A DNA stretch of 64,000 nt from positions 20,130,914 through 20,194,913 of the forward strand of contig NC_087068.1 in the NCBI RefSeq assembly GCF_963678635.1. The letters run 5' to 3'. Position numbers and translations under genes: made by a program. The notes beneath the pieces are model-generated. The model saw nothing but the letters and a program-made list of their open reading frames with translations, was not told the DNA's origin and searched no databases. Shown in pieces: positions 32,701-41,493 of this stretch. Every line of letters starts with the position of its first letter. Within the stretch, counting starts at the first letter, position 1. The DNA is from Symsagittifera roscoffensis (lineage: Eukaryota > Xenacoelomorpha > Acoela > Convolutidae).

Positions 32701-34925
32701 CAGACACCTTAAGTCGAAATACACCACCTGAATTACTTACACGAAAAACAACAGTTGAAATACCCAAAAACATAAAATTCTACCTTGCAGAAAACGAAAC
32801 ATCACCCCGATTGGAATGCAAATATGCAGTAAAAACTGATATTGAACAATCACAAATAAATAATTTACAACATTTCCCACTTTATTTAGATTGTCAAAAT
32901 AATCATTATGAAGTTGATCTACTTGGAACATCAACTTTCAAACCAATCCCATATTCTCAATGGATCAAAAATAACACCCAACAAAAACGAACAAAACAAC
33001 ACCCGCCTAAAAAAGACCATTTTCCACTAATTGAAAAAGAAGATTTAACTGATAAAATAAATTTATCAGGACCACAAACAAATGATTCAAAATACACAAT
33101 AAATCAAGTTTTTGACCTTCACGACCCACTTGATACAATACCCTTATCTAAATTCGAAATTGAAAACATTTTTCTCCCTCCAACAGAAACGATTACAATT
33201 TCAACACTGAAACAATATCAAAATCTTGACCCGATAATTAGACAACTAAAATCATGGCACAAATATAAAACTAAACCTATCAAAGCAGATTCAACCATTC
33301 TAGGAAACAAAACACTCCTCCGATACTTTCGCAAATTTAACAACACAACAATTAACGAAAATACAGACCTTTTAGAGTATAACCTAAATGAATCTACAGT
33401 TCCATGTCTCCCTTTAAGTATGATTCTTATAGCTTTTAATATTTCACATACACAAAATATTAAAGGACACTCTGGATCAGAAAAAACATATTCAAATTTT
33501 ATACAAAATTTTTACTTCCCAAATGCACCAATTTGGATAAAAGTACTATGCAATGATTGTATAGTATGTCAACTAAATAAACCTTACCCGAATCAAAAAC
33601 AAATAGCACAAAAACAAGATTTTAAAGGACAAAGTCTGTACTTTAACCATCGTATCTCATTTGATACTAAGGGACCAATTTCACCCTCATCAGAAGGAAA
33701 CTCCTACATTATGGTAATTGTTGACGCATTTACACATTATGTAGCACTTAACCCAGTACCACATTGTAACGCTTATTACGCTTACACAACACTCTATGAA
33801 CACTGGATAGCAAAATTCGGACTACCAGAAATTTTAGTTACAGACAACGGTACAGAATTCATAAATAATGAAATTATCACACTATGTCATTTATATAACA
33901 TTAAACACAAACCACGTACATCTCATGCACCTTGGACAAACGGCTTAGTCGAAGGTATGAACCGTTCATTACAAGAATATCTTAGATGTATCATCAACGG
34001 AAATGATACAAAATATACCGAATGGTCAGCAGATGTAAAATTATTTCCCTTAGCATATAATTCACAAATAACGACAACTTTAGGAATGTCACCATACGAA
34101 ATGGTTTTTAACCAAAAGCCACGCAAACCAATAATGTTTACAGCAAATTCTCATAAAAACGCACAAGGTTATTGTCAACCAAATAAAGACTCAATTTGTT
34201 ATAACCTACCTTTACATACACACGATGAAGATCATTTTCATCACCCACAAATTCTTAAACTAGCCTCCGGTACACACACCGAATGGATTCTAAATAGAGA
34301 TAAAAAACACAATGAAATTTATCAAAAAATAACAAAAAAGTTATTACAAAGACAAAACATTAATGAACAAATCAATTCACGTTTTACACCAGCCTCCGAT
34401 TTAAAAATTGGAACATTTGTTTTAATACCTAATTTTAATACTCAAAAAGGAATTTCTAAAAAATTACAACCCCTTCGAAAAGGACCATACCAAATAATTG
34501 CAAAACCCACTGATGTCACATATAAAATTACCGACTCAAACACAAAAGAAATCGTTCAACATCGAAACAACCTATTACCTTATTACCCAAAAGAATACGC
34601 ACTCCGCGAATTAACTCAATTATATTCTTTCACAGGATTAAAAATCATTCAAAATGAACCACATCTGAAAAACACAGAACAAAATGATAACCCCACCGAA
34701 AATCAAAACACAAAACCAACCGCCACCAAAAACAATACACAAAACCATAAAGAATCTCCAAAACAAAGAAAAAATAGAAAAATGACAGAACAAATAATAC
34801 CCCAAGAAGAAATAGACAAATCTGAACATAGAAAAACAACAAGACTCCGAAATCAACCACGTAAAAACTACAAAATGTTCATCCCCCAATCTAAAATATT
34901 AAAGAAAGTAGAATTTAAAAAGTAA
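26703..34925 (+). CDS. gag-pol: Gag-Pol polyprotein (2,740 aa) of element B
   Basis: One uninterrupted frame holds the whole replication machinery. Approximate residues are: N-terminal Gag 1-600 with Q/N-rich linker; capsid-like region 605-790 (AAQKWFSVLP, RVLCNEIRRLP); CCHC knuckle 841-855 (CNYCRRYGHSISEC); N/R/S/Y-rich tail 900-1080; aspartic protease near 1227 (FLIDSGAES); reverse transcriptase about 1600-1790 with catalytic YLDDVF near 1735; RNase H about 1880-2010 (CDASNFGIGAAL, TDHKPI, DTLSRN); integrase from about 2245 with a zinc-binding region (GHSG...CNDCIVC) and DDE core FDTKGP / TDNGTEF / VEGMNR; and a GPY/F module near 2592 (RKGPYQII). All catalytic residues I can check are present, so it may be active. 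Having Gag and Pol in one frame needs another way to make excess Gag, for example proteolysis only. Confidence 0.96.
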   Translation: MSSTHTPGEETPDDDEIFPFIVDADTDRGQHIFCQNLLVNLFEPGISPCKTEFPDVKIKRQIIDHYLKDICNITQQYGIYSIEFTSPNHNNRKYTIQTDDLDLEFSKVFSEYIKSIQYHNSQRANSIFTNEVFAIIYSYISILENEIPITNVSPTETSKHLRVRHEITLLSSYLNIIKENFTKDDVSQHTKHDLQKILAWFIIDYFTHNIDLIAQARKNFRPQNSNDDTAITEQSDYVWDPEWSHPAFISFPQSISSQAISTISYIRDYVKVIPLTIDATPLNYNTFLPDTQNNSLNSTVIHNENLNGTRNLTQQDIQTPSHFINEEIVHTTTTQQSISPIRPNLTTPRNTNPSQTQVTLQSTVKPSVAPKYSHMDYQTYRPMTIPSKTRKTFTRNNFADHNYNYTHPSKTNYQPQRNFNQYTKPRNWDNPTAQYNSKNLQPNPPQDHSENYPFFQQNKNKKQTSYQMDYLSSDDDFLQPDIFAPNTQEYRRQGIQRTRTNHRNFSPQPIDAQNQQPIQQQNPINTQSFQPIQQQNPMTAHSYQPSQMQNEIPLPYYLQQHEITRNQLSNFSQMPNAAESLQMTMNPYLMGGSSITSNKPLMVFTGTDPEYSVEDYLNAVTANLILNIGPEPINTPLHQNWIHRRTALIQTTLDGAAQKWFSVLPLEIKSNWKRFTQEFSKMFDSERNKQQQRVLCNEIRRLPNETIKQIAVRIETLVRKAYSLNTHDYKNTKMTEILMMTLTPQLRKIAIKKRASHPSSIREPDLDFRKLVDKLEQAEITMKLEETENLKLQYVNKIETTPTNINNIQESETDLVEKITEILNIYEKNPNFKGKPSFKKWCNYCRRYGHSISECRQKQQDNQNKPQKYKEPNKSFYQYMKKDQNLPNKTVHSNNSSGKPLPNNTNYTRNQSPYNSSYRGRSPERRNTYNSSQNHYNRPNSRNNYSRSNSNTQRFVSRSNSQSRNNYYPNNQSRNSSYNRNRNYSYNRNRSYSNNRNQNYPNNRSRNNSYNRSNYNRPNNNYQNRSRNNSQNRHPSYNNRYRNYSQSPHRNNNNYNNSNNRHRSSTPKHQRHINQVKSNPETTSDPPGIDDTVTDTLQLNQINCTSSDSESDTENTLSINMIKVENDYESVIYEQPFSSHIYENQSEFLQNYYTTPINSTPTTQETNEINTTDQTNKNTKTKCLNTNHIYQNIQKEQPKEKIWTIPFLLESPRNKEFQPPDLEIDFLIDSGAESNIINIPTWNEIKTLHPKLIPLETSSKLATAQGSTLINYGKIQLFLLPTRTMEQSKILNKPFKQIFHITDIKYNIIGIPFISKYIPTINILNSKILIKDKYTKTKETSLTFFQRLNKQPPFFSKFYPIFNQQRKHLKPLSGNIYNFSIKQVHQYDKEQNKQKFYMSEFEFKPIHKFFKITISSIKYLKNSNSDIISLHVYNNTPYQVTLPLGLLGYCETNATISPIHEKAYRVNNILQLLDICQSTILNEELPINNIISNENRNTDYFTKTPYFKPTFNISNYTEDQQKFLTMFNFQHSQITQDEFEKLAKQLIKYSSVYATSKFDVGKISSSLHLPLKPDAVFKKQRASKVPIHLHDKVNRLLDILEQYNIISPVNKEEQPKGNTFINPVIILAKGESLKIVLDARYLNSLIDESKCNWPIEPIQVILTKINGKYFTTADMNSAYNQMPLDEQSRRLTQFVIGNQQYEFNRLFYGISIGPAAFSAFMSKIFRPLILKKNAITYLDDVFMQSQTKDEMFNVLEKYHQILQNENLKAAPDKSHFFLTRVKFLGHNIERKTITPLKSRIDAIQKLQPPTNKKKIQEFLGMLNFLSKYVYKMQLYLRPFYNILRQQNNFEWNTEHQTRFEEIKKLLTEQISNTIPDSNQPFYAMCDASNFGIGAALLQSHNGTNKMNLISANSRLFTQAELRLSTLMRECTAIIYTLTEYEFLILGSKHPTVLFTDHKPIIFLFTQKSNPNHRVYRFQLILMKFPNLHIVWTAGKNLALPDTLSRNTPPELLTRKTTVEIPKNIKFYLAENETSPRLECKYAVKTDIEQSQINNLQHFPLYLDCQNNHYEVDLLGTSTFKPIPYSQWIKNNTQQKRTKQHPPKKDHFPLIEKEDLTDKINLSGPQTNDSKYTINQVFDLHDPLDTIPLSKFEIENIFLPPTETITISTLKQYQNLDPIIRQLKSWHKYKTKPIKADSTILGNKTLLRYFRKFNNTTINENTDLLEYNLNESTVPCLPLSMILIAFNISHTQNIKGHSGSEKTYSNFIQNFYFPNAPIWIKVLCNDCIVCQLNKPYPNQKQIAQKQDFKGQSLYFNHRISFDTKGPISPSSEGNSYIMVIVDAFTHYVALNPVPHCNAYYAYTTLYEHWIAKFGLPEILVTDNGTEFINNEIITLCHLYNIKHKPRTSHAPWTNGLVEGMNRSLQEYLRCIINGNDTKYTEWSADVKLFPLAYNSQITTTLGMSPYEMVFNQKPRKPIMFTANSHKNAQGYCQPNKDSICYNLPLHTHDEDHFHHPQILKLASGTHTEWILNRDKKHNEIYQKITKKLLQRQNINEQINSRFTPASDLKIGTFVLIPNFNTQKGISKKLQPLRKGPYQIIAKPTDVTYKITDSNTKEIVQHRNNLLPYYPKEYALRELTQLYSFTGLKIIQNEPHLKNTEQNDNPTENQNTKPTATKNNTQNHKESPKQRKNRKMTEQIIPQEEIDKSEHRKTTRLRNQPRKNYKMFIPQSKILKKVEFKK

Positions 34926-35525
34926 TTTTAAGATTTCATACTTCACAATCTTGAAACCTCCGTAACATTTTTCATTTCAATTTTTCAAAATAACATGCTC
35001 ACAAGTACGCAATAATTCTAGTTCAAAATAGACCAATAGGATTCATCCAATCCGCCACTTTCTCTAACTCAAACTAAGATCAATTAGACGAATAATCTAG
35101 AACTCCAGGCACATCTCTAACTATAACTTTACAACCTCCAGGTCAAAAATAAGCAAATCACTCCAACTTGACAGCTAAAATAAATATCACCATAATACCG
35201 TACCCCTCCCTTATCTAATAACCCAAAGATCAACAATATTTCCCCAACTCAGACCACGAATACCCCCAAAACAAATTTGATAACTTAGCCTAAAGTAACA
35301 AAATGAAGATTTTAATTAGCCTAAAGTATAAAAATCTCACCATACCCCGGATCATTTGACAAACAAAAATAAAGAAAAAGACGACCTCCCAGTCACCATG
35401 AAAATTGCCCCCAACAATTTTTTACAAAACTCAACCCACTTGTCAAAAAACTAATAAATAATTCGACCACACTAGAAAATCGCCTCAAACAGCAAAAAAT
35501 ATTCGACCAAGAGATCATTTCTTAA
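34926..35525 (+). other. Untranslated spacer between pol and the env cassette
   Basis: This stretch has no ORF with coding character. Just past its end, CTTCTCTCAAACAG at about 35528-35541 is a reasonable 3' splice site for a subgenomic env-cassette mRNA, as errantiviruses use, but a donor cannot be proved here. Confidence 0.4.
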
Positions 35526-35756
35526 ATGCTCTTCTCTCAAACAGTTGCTCAAATACTTATAAATTTTAAACATTTTTTTTCAATACTTGAAGCCTTTATA
35601 ATATTTCTTTTTGATATACTTGAATCTTTTCTAATAATCCTAATCATTTTTTGTAACATTTTTTTAATTTTCTACACTATTCTCGAACTATTCCTCCAAC
35701 TTTCCAAAACCCTTGATTATATCCACAGGTACGATTTATACAATTTGTCTAAATGA
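35526..35756 (+). CDS. ORF-c: small hydrophobic protein (76 aa)
   Basis: Residues about 20-60 are almost wholly hydrophobic (FIIFLFDILESFLIILIIFC), enough for one or two membrane spans. The stop TGA overlaps the ATG of ORF-d as ATGA. Short hydrophobic proteins beside viral glycoprotein genes are often viroporin-like, but no family is recognised here. There is no second full copy in the window for a constraint test, and AT-rich DNA can give hydrophobic ORFs by chance. Confidence 0.4.
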   Translation: MLFSQTVAQILINFKHFFSILEAFIIFLFDILESFLIILIIFCNIFLIFYTILELFLQLSKTLDYIHRYDLYNLSK

Positions 35757-35941
35757 TACGAACAATTTTCAGTAGAACCGATATTTTTTTATTGTTTGTA
35801 ATTTTCATAGCATTCTTATCATCCCTCATTTTGACCATCTGTAAATGTATAAAGAAAGCAATCCTCACATTTGCCCTAGCAACAGTCCTTCTAATTCTTT
35901 TTTTGGAAGAATATTATAATAAACACAAAATTTCTCACTAA
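35753..35941 (+). CDS. ORF-d: small membrane protein (62 aa)
   Basis: It starts at the ATGA overlap with ORF-c. Two hydrophobic stretches (FLLFVIFIAFLSSLILTI and ILTFALATVLLILFL) flank a basic CKCIKK loop, so a two-span membrane protein is likely if it is made. The 3' 47 bases overlap ORF-e in the +1 frame, across a seven-T run at 35898-35904. Confidence 0.45.
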   Translation: MIRTIFSRTDIFLLFVIFIAFLSSLILTICKCIKKAILTFALATVLLILFLEEYYNKHKISH

Positions 35942-37085
35942 AGTAATAATTCAAAAAAAACCATCAAAAATTGCTACCCAACAGTCACAGAATCAGTCTT
36001 CACCGACATCATCCCAAGATAACAAAACACCACCTTCAACTACTCAAAATCCTCAAACATCTACACGAATTTCTTTTCAAGACAATCCATACACTTTTGA
36101 AGAACGACATGCTCGTTTATCAGAACCACTAGAACCAGTTCAACGACAAGCACCTTTAAGCGAACCAACATATAACCTATATCCAACACTACCACAAGAA
36201 CTAAGTAGAATAAAAAATTCTAGTCAAAACCAAAATACAGTCGAAATAAATAGACAAATTATACATCCTCGACGAAACAGAAATTTTCAAACTCCCCGAG
36301 TTTATTTTGATATACCTCAATCCCCATCACAAAACACTCCAGAAAACCCCATTGGTATATTAACAGAAACCCCTACGCTTCTTTCACAACGTAGCACCTC
36401 AAGCCTACCATCAGATTACTTAGGTTCAACACCAACATCTGAACAAATACGTGAAAATCCCTTTAACCCCCCAAACCAAGCATCACGACTACCATATTGG
36501 ACTACACATTCATTTACACAAGGTGAACCAAATTTAGTCAATGACCCTATAGATATTTCTACGGATACAACAACATCCTCATCACTACCAGAAACATTAT
36601 CACTACCATCAACACCATCAATAAGCCAGTTTTCACCACCACCCTTTAACTTAAACTTTCCAAATAATCTCGACGCCAGATATCGAGAACAATCATCAAT
36701 AAATATTCCTTTAAGACTAGATTGGAATACATTTACAGCACCTCCACCACTATTTGGACAACACCAAGAAAGTAACCGCCTTCATAACTGGGCACTTAAT
36801 AGATTACAATATCGCCAAGATATTCACAACGATATCCGTGATCACAATATTCAAATACTCCAACAAAACAGTTTACAGTTAAAGTTTGAAATCACAGTTA
36901 AGTTAAATAATATTACCCAACATCCCTACCCATTAAATCCACCTAACATAACAGCTCAATCACTACCACCACCGTTTATAACTACTGAAGTAATATACAA
37001 ATACGACAGATATACCAAAAACACAATTGGCTACATTACATTTTATAATCCATACTCAGGATTATCATACACATGTATATTCTAA
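35895..37085 (+). CDS. ORF-e: ~396-codon frame with no AUG, upstream of env
   Basis: The frame is open from just after a stop at 35892 to TAA at 37083-37085 and contains no in-frame ATG. The N-terminal two thirds are proline/serine/threonine-rich and probably disordered (SDYLGSTPTSEQIRENPFNP); the last 120 residues look folded (LHNWALNRLQYRQDIHNDI, then KFEITVKLNNI). Translation could come from a shift out of ORF-d at the T run, from splicing to an upstream ATG exon, or from a non-AUG start; a base miscounted in the T run is also possible. The diverged homologue in element D (22327-23176) conserves the protein, so it is very probably coding. It overlaps the env ATG by 13 bases. The family is unknown. 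Confidence 0.7.
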   Translation, partial: FFFWKNIIINTKFLTKVIIQKKPSKIATQQSQNQSSPTSSQDNKTPPSTTQNPQTSTRISFQDNPYTFEERHARLSEPLEPVQRQAPLSEPTYNLYPTLPQELSRIKNSSQNQNTVEINRQIIHPRRNRNFQTPRVYFDIPQSPSQNTPENPIGILTETPTLLSQRSTSSLPSDYLGSTPTSEQIRENPFNPPNQASRLPYWTTHSFTQGEPNLVNDPIDISTDTTTSSSLPETLSLPSTPSISQFSPPPFNLNFPNNLDARYREQSSINIPLRLDWNTFTAPPPLFGQHQESNRLHNWALNRLQYRQDIHNDIRDHNIQILQQNSLQLKFEITVKLNNITQHPYPLNPPNITAQSLPPPFITTEVIYKYDRYTKNTIGYITFYNPYSGLSYTCIF

Positions 37086-39691
37086 AATTATTAATTTTTC
37101 TCCAACTCCCTTTTCTAGTAATCTCAAATCAAAACATAAACCCTTCTCCTCGTACAGGACCACAAGATTTACTAGTAACACATTACGACTGTGAAGAAAA
37201 TGAACAAAAAACACTACATAAATATGCAATAAATCAAGTATCACAATGTGAAACAGAACCACAAGCTATAGAAACCACAGATGTAATAGCAACACTCTAT
37301 TCAAAAGCCCGAGCAACAACAGTTACAGGTTATAAATTCACAGCAACATTTTCCGAAAAGAAAGTACATTGTTCACAAGTCTCGAATGGAAACAAAAACC
37401 GACTTGACCACGAATCATTCTATCAAAGTAATATAGAACGTCTTTTACATCTCAATCCCGACGATTGTAAAAATGAATTACTAAGACTAAACATCACACA
37501 AAATAAAAACTCCCAAAGAAAGTTAGTTAATTTTCAAGTTTTTCCAGACTCTGTACATCAATCACAACTTGAAAGACACCAAGGACATATAAAACTAGAC
37601 GAAAAATACCCGTATAACGGCGCACACGGACGATTAACCTATGACCTACACGATAAACATTGGATACCACACATTGGTATAAATGACCCATCAAACTGCA
37701 AAGCAGACACAAAAAATAAAGGATACCAAGAAATAATGTTTTTCGATTGGAAAATACAACTCGAAAAAATACAACTAACACGAGATTTATCAGATAATAC
37801 AATGATCTATCAAGGAATCCGATTACCTTGTAAAAATGATCAAGGTTATTGCGACCCTACAACGAGAACACAAGCAACAATTGTTTGGTTCCCCGAAGAT
37901 ACATGTACAACATTTCAAGTAGCAAAAATACACGCTCGTATGATAAAATTTCACGAAAAATATTTTATACAATCAATTCCATATGAACAAGTCCATCCAT
38001 CACGAAAACAAAGTACTAATTTTAGAAACATACACAATATAGAAAACAAATTGACACGTTTTCAAATATATCAAGAAACAGAACTTGCATGTAAATACAG
38101 GAATCCACTTCACAGAACACAATACTCTGAAATATTAGTTGAATACGAAAAAGGATTCGACATGACCACTGGAAAAATAAAAATCGACCCATATGCCACA
38201 GGTCATCCTTTAAACGAAGGAACATCCTATATACCAGTTAATTTTGAAAAAAGCAACGGACAACCTGGTGGACATCTAAAACCCCATGACACCAGAAGCA
38301 CACGCTTACAAGAATTGTCACTAATGAATACTACATATTTCGGTAATATCCACTATGATATTCATTTAGATATGAAACTAGATTATACAATTAGCCGAAT
38401 TTTTCAAGAAATGTCACTCTCCGAATTAGAAACACTACACCACCTATGCGAATTAGAACGAACACAAATATTACAATCACTTGCACTAGCAGTATTAAAA
38501 ATACCCTATGCAGGATACTTATTATCTGGAAATAGATCAAATTTTTTAGACTATGAAGGAAACATCTTATGGTTTTATACTTGTACTAAAAAAGTATCAC
38601 CACTATACGTTTTTGAAGATAAACGATGTTATAAAAGAATCCCTATCTTTTATAAGAATAAAGTACATTTCGTGGATACACTTTCACGAAGAACCTATTT
38701 CTGGGATACCGCAGTCCCATGTGGATCAGAAAACAGCCACAATGTAGTACAACTAAACCCTGATGAAAATAAATATTATCTTCTCACTCCATATCCCACA
38801 TTAATGCAATCACTCAAAAAATTTTCACCAGAAAGCATTCGCGCTATTGCTCGAAACCCAAATATAGACTTACAATCAATAGGAATCTATTCAAAATCAG
38901 ATATTCAACATCACATTAGAACACAACAATTTCAAGAATTATTAACACAAATGGACACTATACAAAGACAATCAATAGACCAAAATTTACGCAAACTTGC
39001 AGAAACCGCAGGATTTGCCGATATCTACACGCAAGACTATAGCGGATATTTTAAGGACATTAAAGATTACATATATCTAAACGGTGAAAAATACCGTCCC
39101 CAAGATATATCACCAATTAACATTTTTAGCTTTGTTACACTCAAAAATGAGATCCTCGATTTTCTAGGATGGCCCTACTACATCTTAGAAAAATTGACTA
39201 TTTTATACGCAATGTTTAACTTTATTGGATTTCTTTTCTCACTTTTAAAAGGAATCTACAACACATGTGCTATACACACACAAGTAAACAGACAAGCAAG
39301 TGTAGCACGCATACTATTTGCAGGATTTTTTGGAATCTTTTCTACATCTATAAACAAAATTCTTTTAGACGCACAAATAAAAGAATATAACACAAAAATA
39401 ACAACACGACAAAATACATACGACGAAGAACATAACAATGTAGACATAACGCCAACGGCACCACAATTACCAGCCCTACCAAATAACCATCCACTATCCC
39501 TAGTCCCACGAAATTTTCGAAACTTAGCCATCACACATAATCCAAATTTTCGACTCACCACATCACAAAGTCCCATTCAACATATAATGACACACCAGTC
39601 ACAAGATGATAATACTTATGAACAAATTATTGAACAACCCCATACCACCGCTTTTCAGTCTCAAAATAATCATTTTTTTAGCCCACGATGA
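37073..39691 (+). CDS. env: Envelope glycoprotein (872 aa), chuvirus-like
   Basis: A signal peptide (MYILKLLIFLQLPFLVIS) starts a large ectodomain with many cysteines and N-glycosylation sites. Near residue 517 the segment CYKRIPIFYKNKVHFVDTLS, then R..YFWDTAVPCGS and later LQSIGIYSK, follows the conserved pattern of chuvirus-type (Mononegavirales) glycoproteins, regarded as class III fusion proteins. A membrane span lies near 709-729 (LTILYAMFNFIGFLFSLLKG), a second hydrophobic patch near 745-765, and a tail of about 105 residues follows. It would sit on the membrane or particle surface and mediate entry or cell-to-cell passage. The gene is intact. The viral assignment rests on recalled family patterns, not a search. 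Confidence 0.75.
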   Translation: MYILKLLIFLQLPFLVISNQNINPSPRTGPQDLLVTHYDCEENEQKTLHKYAINQVSQCETEPQAIETTDVIATLYSKARATTVTGYKFTATFSEKKVHCSQVSNGNKNRLDHESFYQSNIERLLHLNPDDCKNELLRLNITQNKNSQRKLVNFQVFPDSVHQSQLERHQGHIKLDEKYPYNGAHGRLTYDLHDKHWIPHIGINDPSNCKADTKNKGYQEIMFFDWKIQLEKIQLTRDLSDNTMIYQGIRLPCKNDQGYCDPTTRTQATIVWFPEDTCTTFQVAKIHARMIKFHEKYFIQSIPYEQVHPSRKQSTNFRNIHNIENKLTRFQIYQETELACKYRNPLHRTQYSEILVEYEKGFDMTTGKIKIDPYATGHPLNEGTSYIPVNFEKSNGQPGGHLKPHDTRSTRLQELSLMNTTYFGNIHYDIHLDMKLDYTISRIFQEMSLSELETLHHLCELERTQILQSLALAVLKIPYAGYLLSGNRSNFLDYEGNILWFYTCTKKVSPLYVFEDKRCYKRIPIFYKNKVHFVDTLSRRTYFWDTAVPCGSENSHNVVQLNPDENKYYLLTPYPTLMQSLKKFSPESIRAIARNPNIDLQSIGIYSKSDIQHHIRTQQFQELLTQMDTIQRQSIDQNLRKLAETAGFADIYTQDYSGYFKDIKDYIYLNGEKYRPQDISPINIFSFVTLKNEILDFLGWPYYILEKLTILYAMFNFIGFLFSLLKGIYNTCAIHTQVNRQASVARILFAGFFGIFSTSINKILLDAQIKEYNTKITTRQNTYDEEHNNVDITPTAPQLPALPNNHPLSLVPRNFRNLAITHNPNFRLTTSQSPIQHIMTHQSQDDNTYEQIIEQPHTTAFQSQNNHFFSPR

Positions 39692-41493
39692 GCCGCCAAC
39701 TTGGATCACTACACCGATCAAATTCCCACCCAACCAATCTTACCTCTCCAATCCCAATAATACCACTTTTTGCTTTTCCGCCACCCGATTTTCCATCTAG
39801 TAATGTAACATCAGGCATGAATTCCGACACTAATTCACACATCTCAGTTTTATACTCCATCTCACAGCTAAATAACCCGAATATTGAAACCCCCGATGAA
39901 TTCGCCGACTCAGAACCATCCCCATCCAATAATTTTCATAACTCTTCTAATTTTTCTCAACCCCCTTTTCAACCCATATTATCCAATAACCCTGACCCAA
40001 TTACTCCCACACCCTCTTATGCTTCCCAAGTTACCCCAACCTATTCCTCATACCATTCTGACCAATCATCTCATTCTCCAGACACCCCCCGAATCTCCCC
40101 AGAGCTAGATAATTTTATTACCCTTCAACAACAACCCTACCACCTTAATACCCCAACCATAAACCAAATCTCCTCCACAATAAATTCATCCAACCCCCCT
40201 ACCCCTACACCCTCTTCAACTTATACTGAATCACTAGCACCATCATCCACATCAACTGAATCTTCACTCAACACTAATAGAGCTTACCGCACTTTTAAAA
40301 GAAAGTTCCCCAACCATCCTTTCCCAGCAAAACCAGGAACAGCCCGTGAATACATCAACCACCCCAAGCATACTAACACAAAAGAATTTTTAGCCATCAC
40401 CTTACCCTCATTCCCACAATACACCTTAAACACCCCCCACGACACTAACGAAACACGCAACTTCGTAGATGAATACGTTTTAATGCCTACTCTCTCTTGG
40501 ACCTCATATTATCATTTCACTAACCCTCTTTGCTTACCTTTATCTAACACTCACATCGATATAGAGCGAAATACGGACATGCTATATCGACTCACTACAC
40601 CACTAACCGCTAGACAATTTACTTACGTTGGATATAAAAAATCACTAAAAACACACACTGCACCTAGAGCTAACGAATATACACTCGAATACTATGATCA
40701 CAACATCATCAGAGCTAACCAAGATCAATTCTTAGACGACGATCGCTTCGCTAATCCACAAATTACCGAGAAATTTTTCATCAAGACACCATATACATTC
40801 ACACTAAACATCTTCGACCGAAAGTTTGATCACATTATTTCAGAAGCACTAACAGACACACAAGCATACGAAAGTTTTAAAGAACGCTTCCAAATATTTT
40901 CACTAACCTTTCATTTCCTTGCACCACACGAAAGAGATTTACACTGCTCACACGATATTATGTTGCGCACTAAACAAACCCACACATATAGTTATTATCG
41001 TTTCATCCAAAATCACTTTGACCTACACACACCCTCTAGACAACCACACCATCGTTTTCAATTCATAAATTCTAAATACACTTCACCATTTTTCCTAAAT
41101 TTCACATATTGTATTAAAGACACTAACCTCCATGGTATTCTTCGTAATTATGACCCCATAACCCAAATGTACATCTTCTGTCCCATTACCAAGACCTTCA
41201 ACGCCGAAGAATCCCGACCCTTCCTTATCCCGCACGAGTTTGTACAACCCATAGAAATCCCAATTTTAGAATTCATCCACAACACTAAATTCAATCACAA
41301 ATTATATAATCTAATCCAGAACACACCTTATGAGTTTGCAGTTGGCACTGAAGAACTAACCACTATTAAGGCACTTCAATTGCTTTGGCCACTGCTTCAG
41401 ACTAAAAATATCATCCGCATCTTAGCTAAACTACTAACAACTTCAGAACTAATTCACGACATCTTCCCCCACGGTTTTTTCCCCGACGACTAA
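39688..41493 (+). CDS. ORF-f: 601-aa protein of unknown family
   Basis: It begins at an ATGA overlap with the env stop. Residues 1-200 are rich in P, S, T and N and likely disordered; residues 200-601 look globular, with aromatic and histidine-rich segments (FHFLAPHERDLHCSHDIMLR, RNYDPITQMYIFCPITKTF). No signal peptide, membrane span or enzyme motif is visible. The A/C-rich composition matches the rest of the element. By position it could be a matrix-like or movement accessory protein, but I do not recognise it. A strong 5' splice site follows three bases after its stop. Confidence 0.7.
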   Translation: MSRQLGSLHRSNSHPTNLTSPIPIIPLFAFPPPDFPSSNVTSGMNSDTNSHISVLYSISQLNNPNIETPDEFADSEPSPSNNFHNSSNFSQPPFQPILSNNPDPITPTPSYASQVTPTYSSYHSDQSSHSPDTPRISPELDNFITLQQQPYHLNTPTINQISSTINSSNPPTPTPSSTYTESLAPSSTSTESSLNTNRAYRTFKRKFPNHPFPAKPGTAREYINHPKHTNTKEFLAITLPSFPQYTLNTPHDTNETRNFVDEYVLMPTLSWTSYYHFTNPLCLPLSNTHIDIERNTDMLYRLTTPLTARQFTYVGYKKSLKTHTAPRANEYTLEYYDHNIIRANQDQFLDDDRFANPQITEKFFIKTPYTFTLNIFDRKFDHIISEALTDTQAYESFKERFQIFSLTFHFLAPHERDLHCSHDIMLRTKQTHTYSYYRFIQNHFDLHTPSRQPHHRFQFINSKYTSPFFLNFTYCIKDTNLHGILRNYDPITQMYIFCPITKTFNAEESRPFLIPHEFVQPIEIPILEFIHNTKFNHKLYNLIQNTPYEFAVGTEELTTIKALQLLWPLLQTKNIIRILAKLLTTSELIHDIFPHGFFPDD

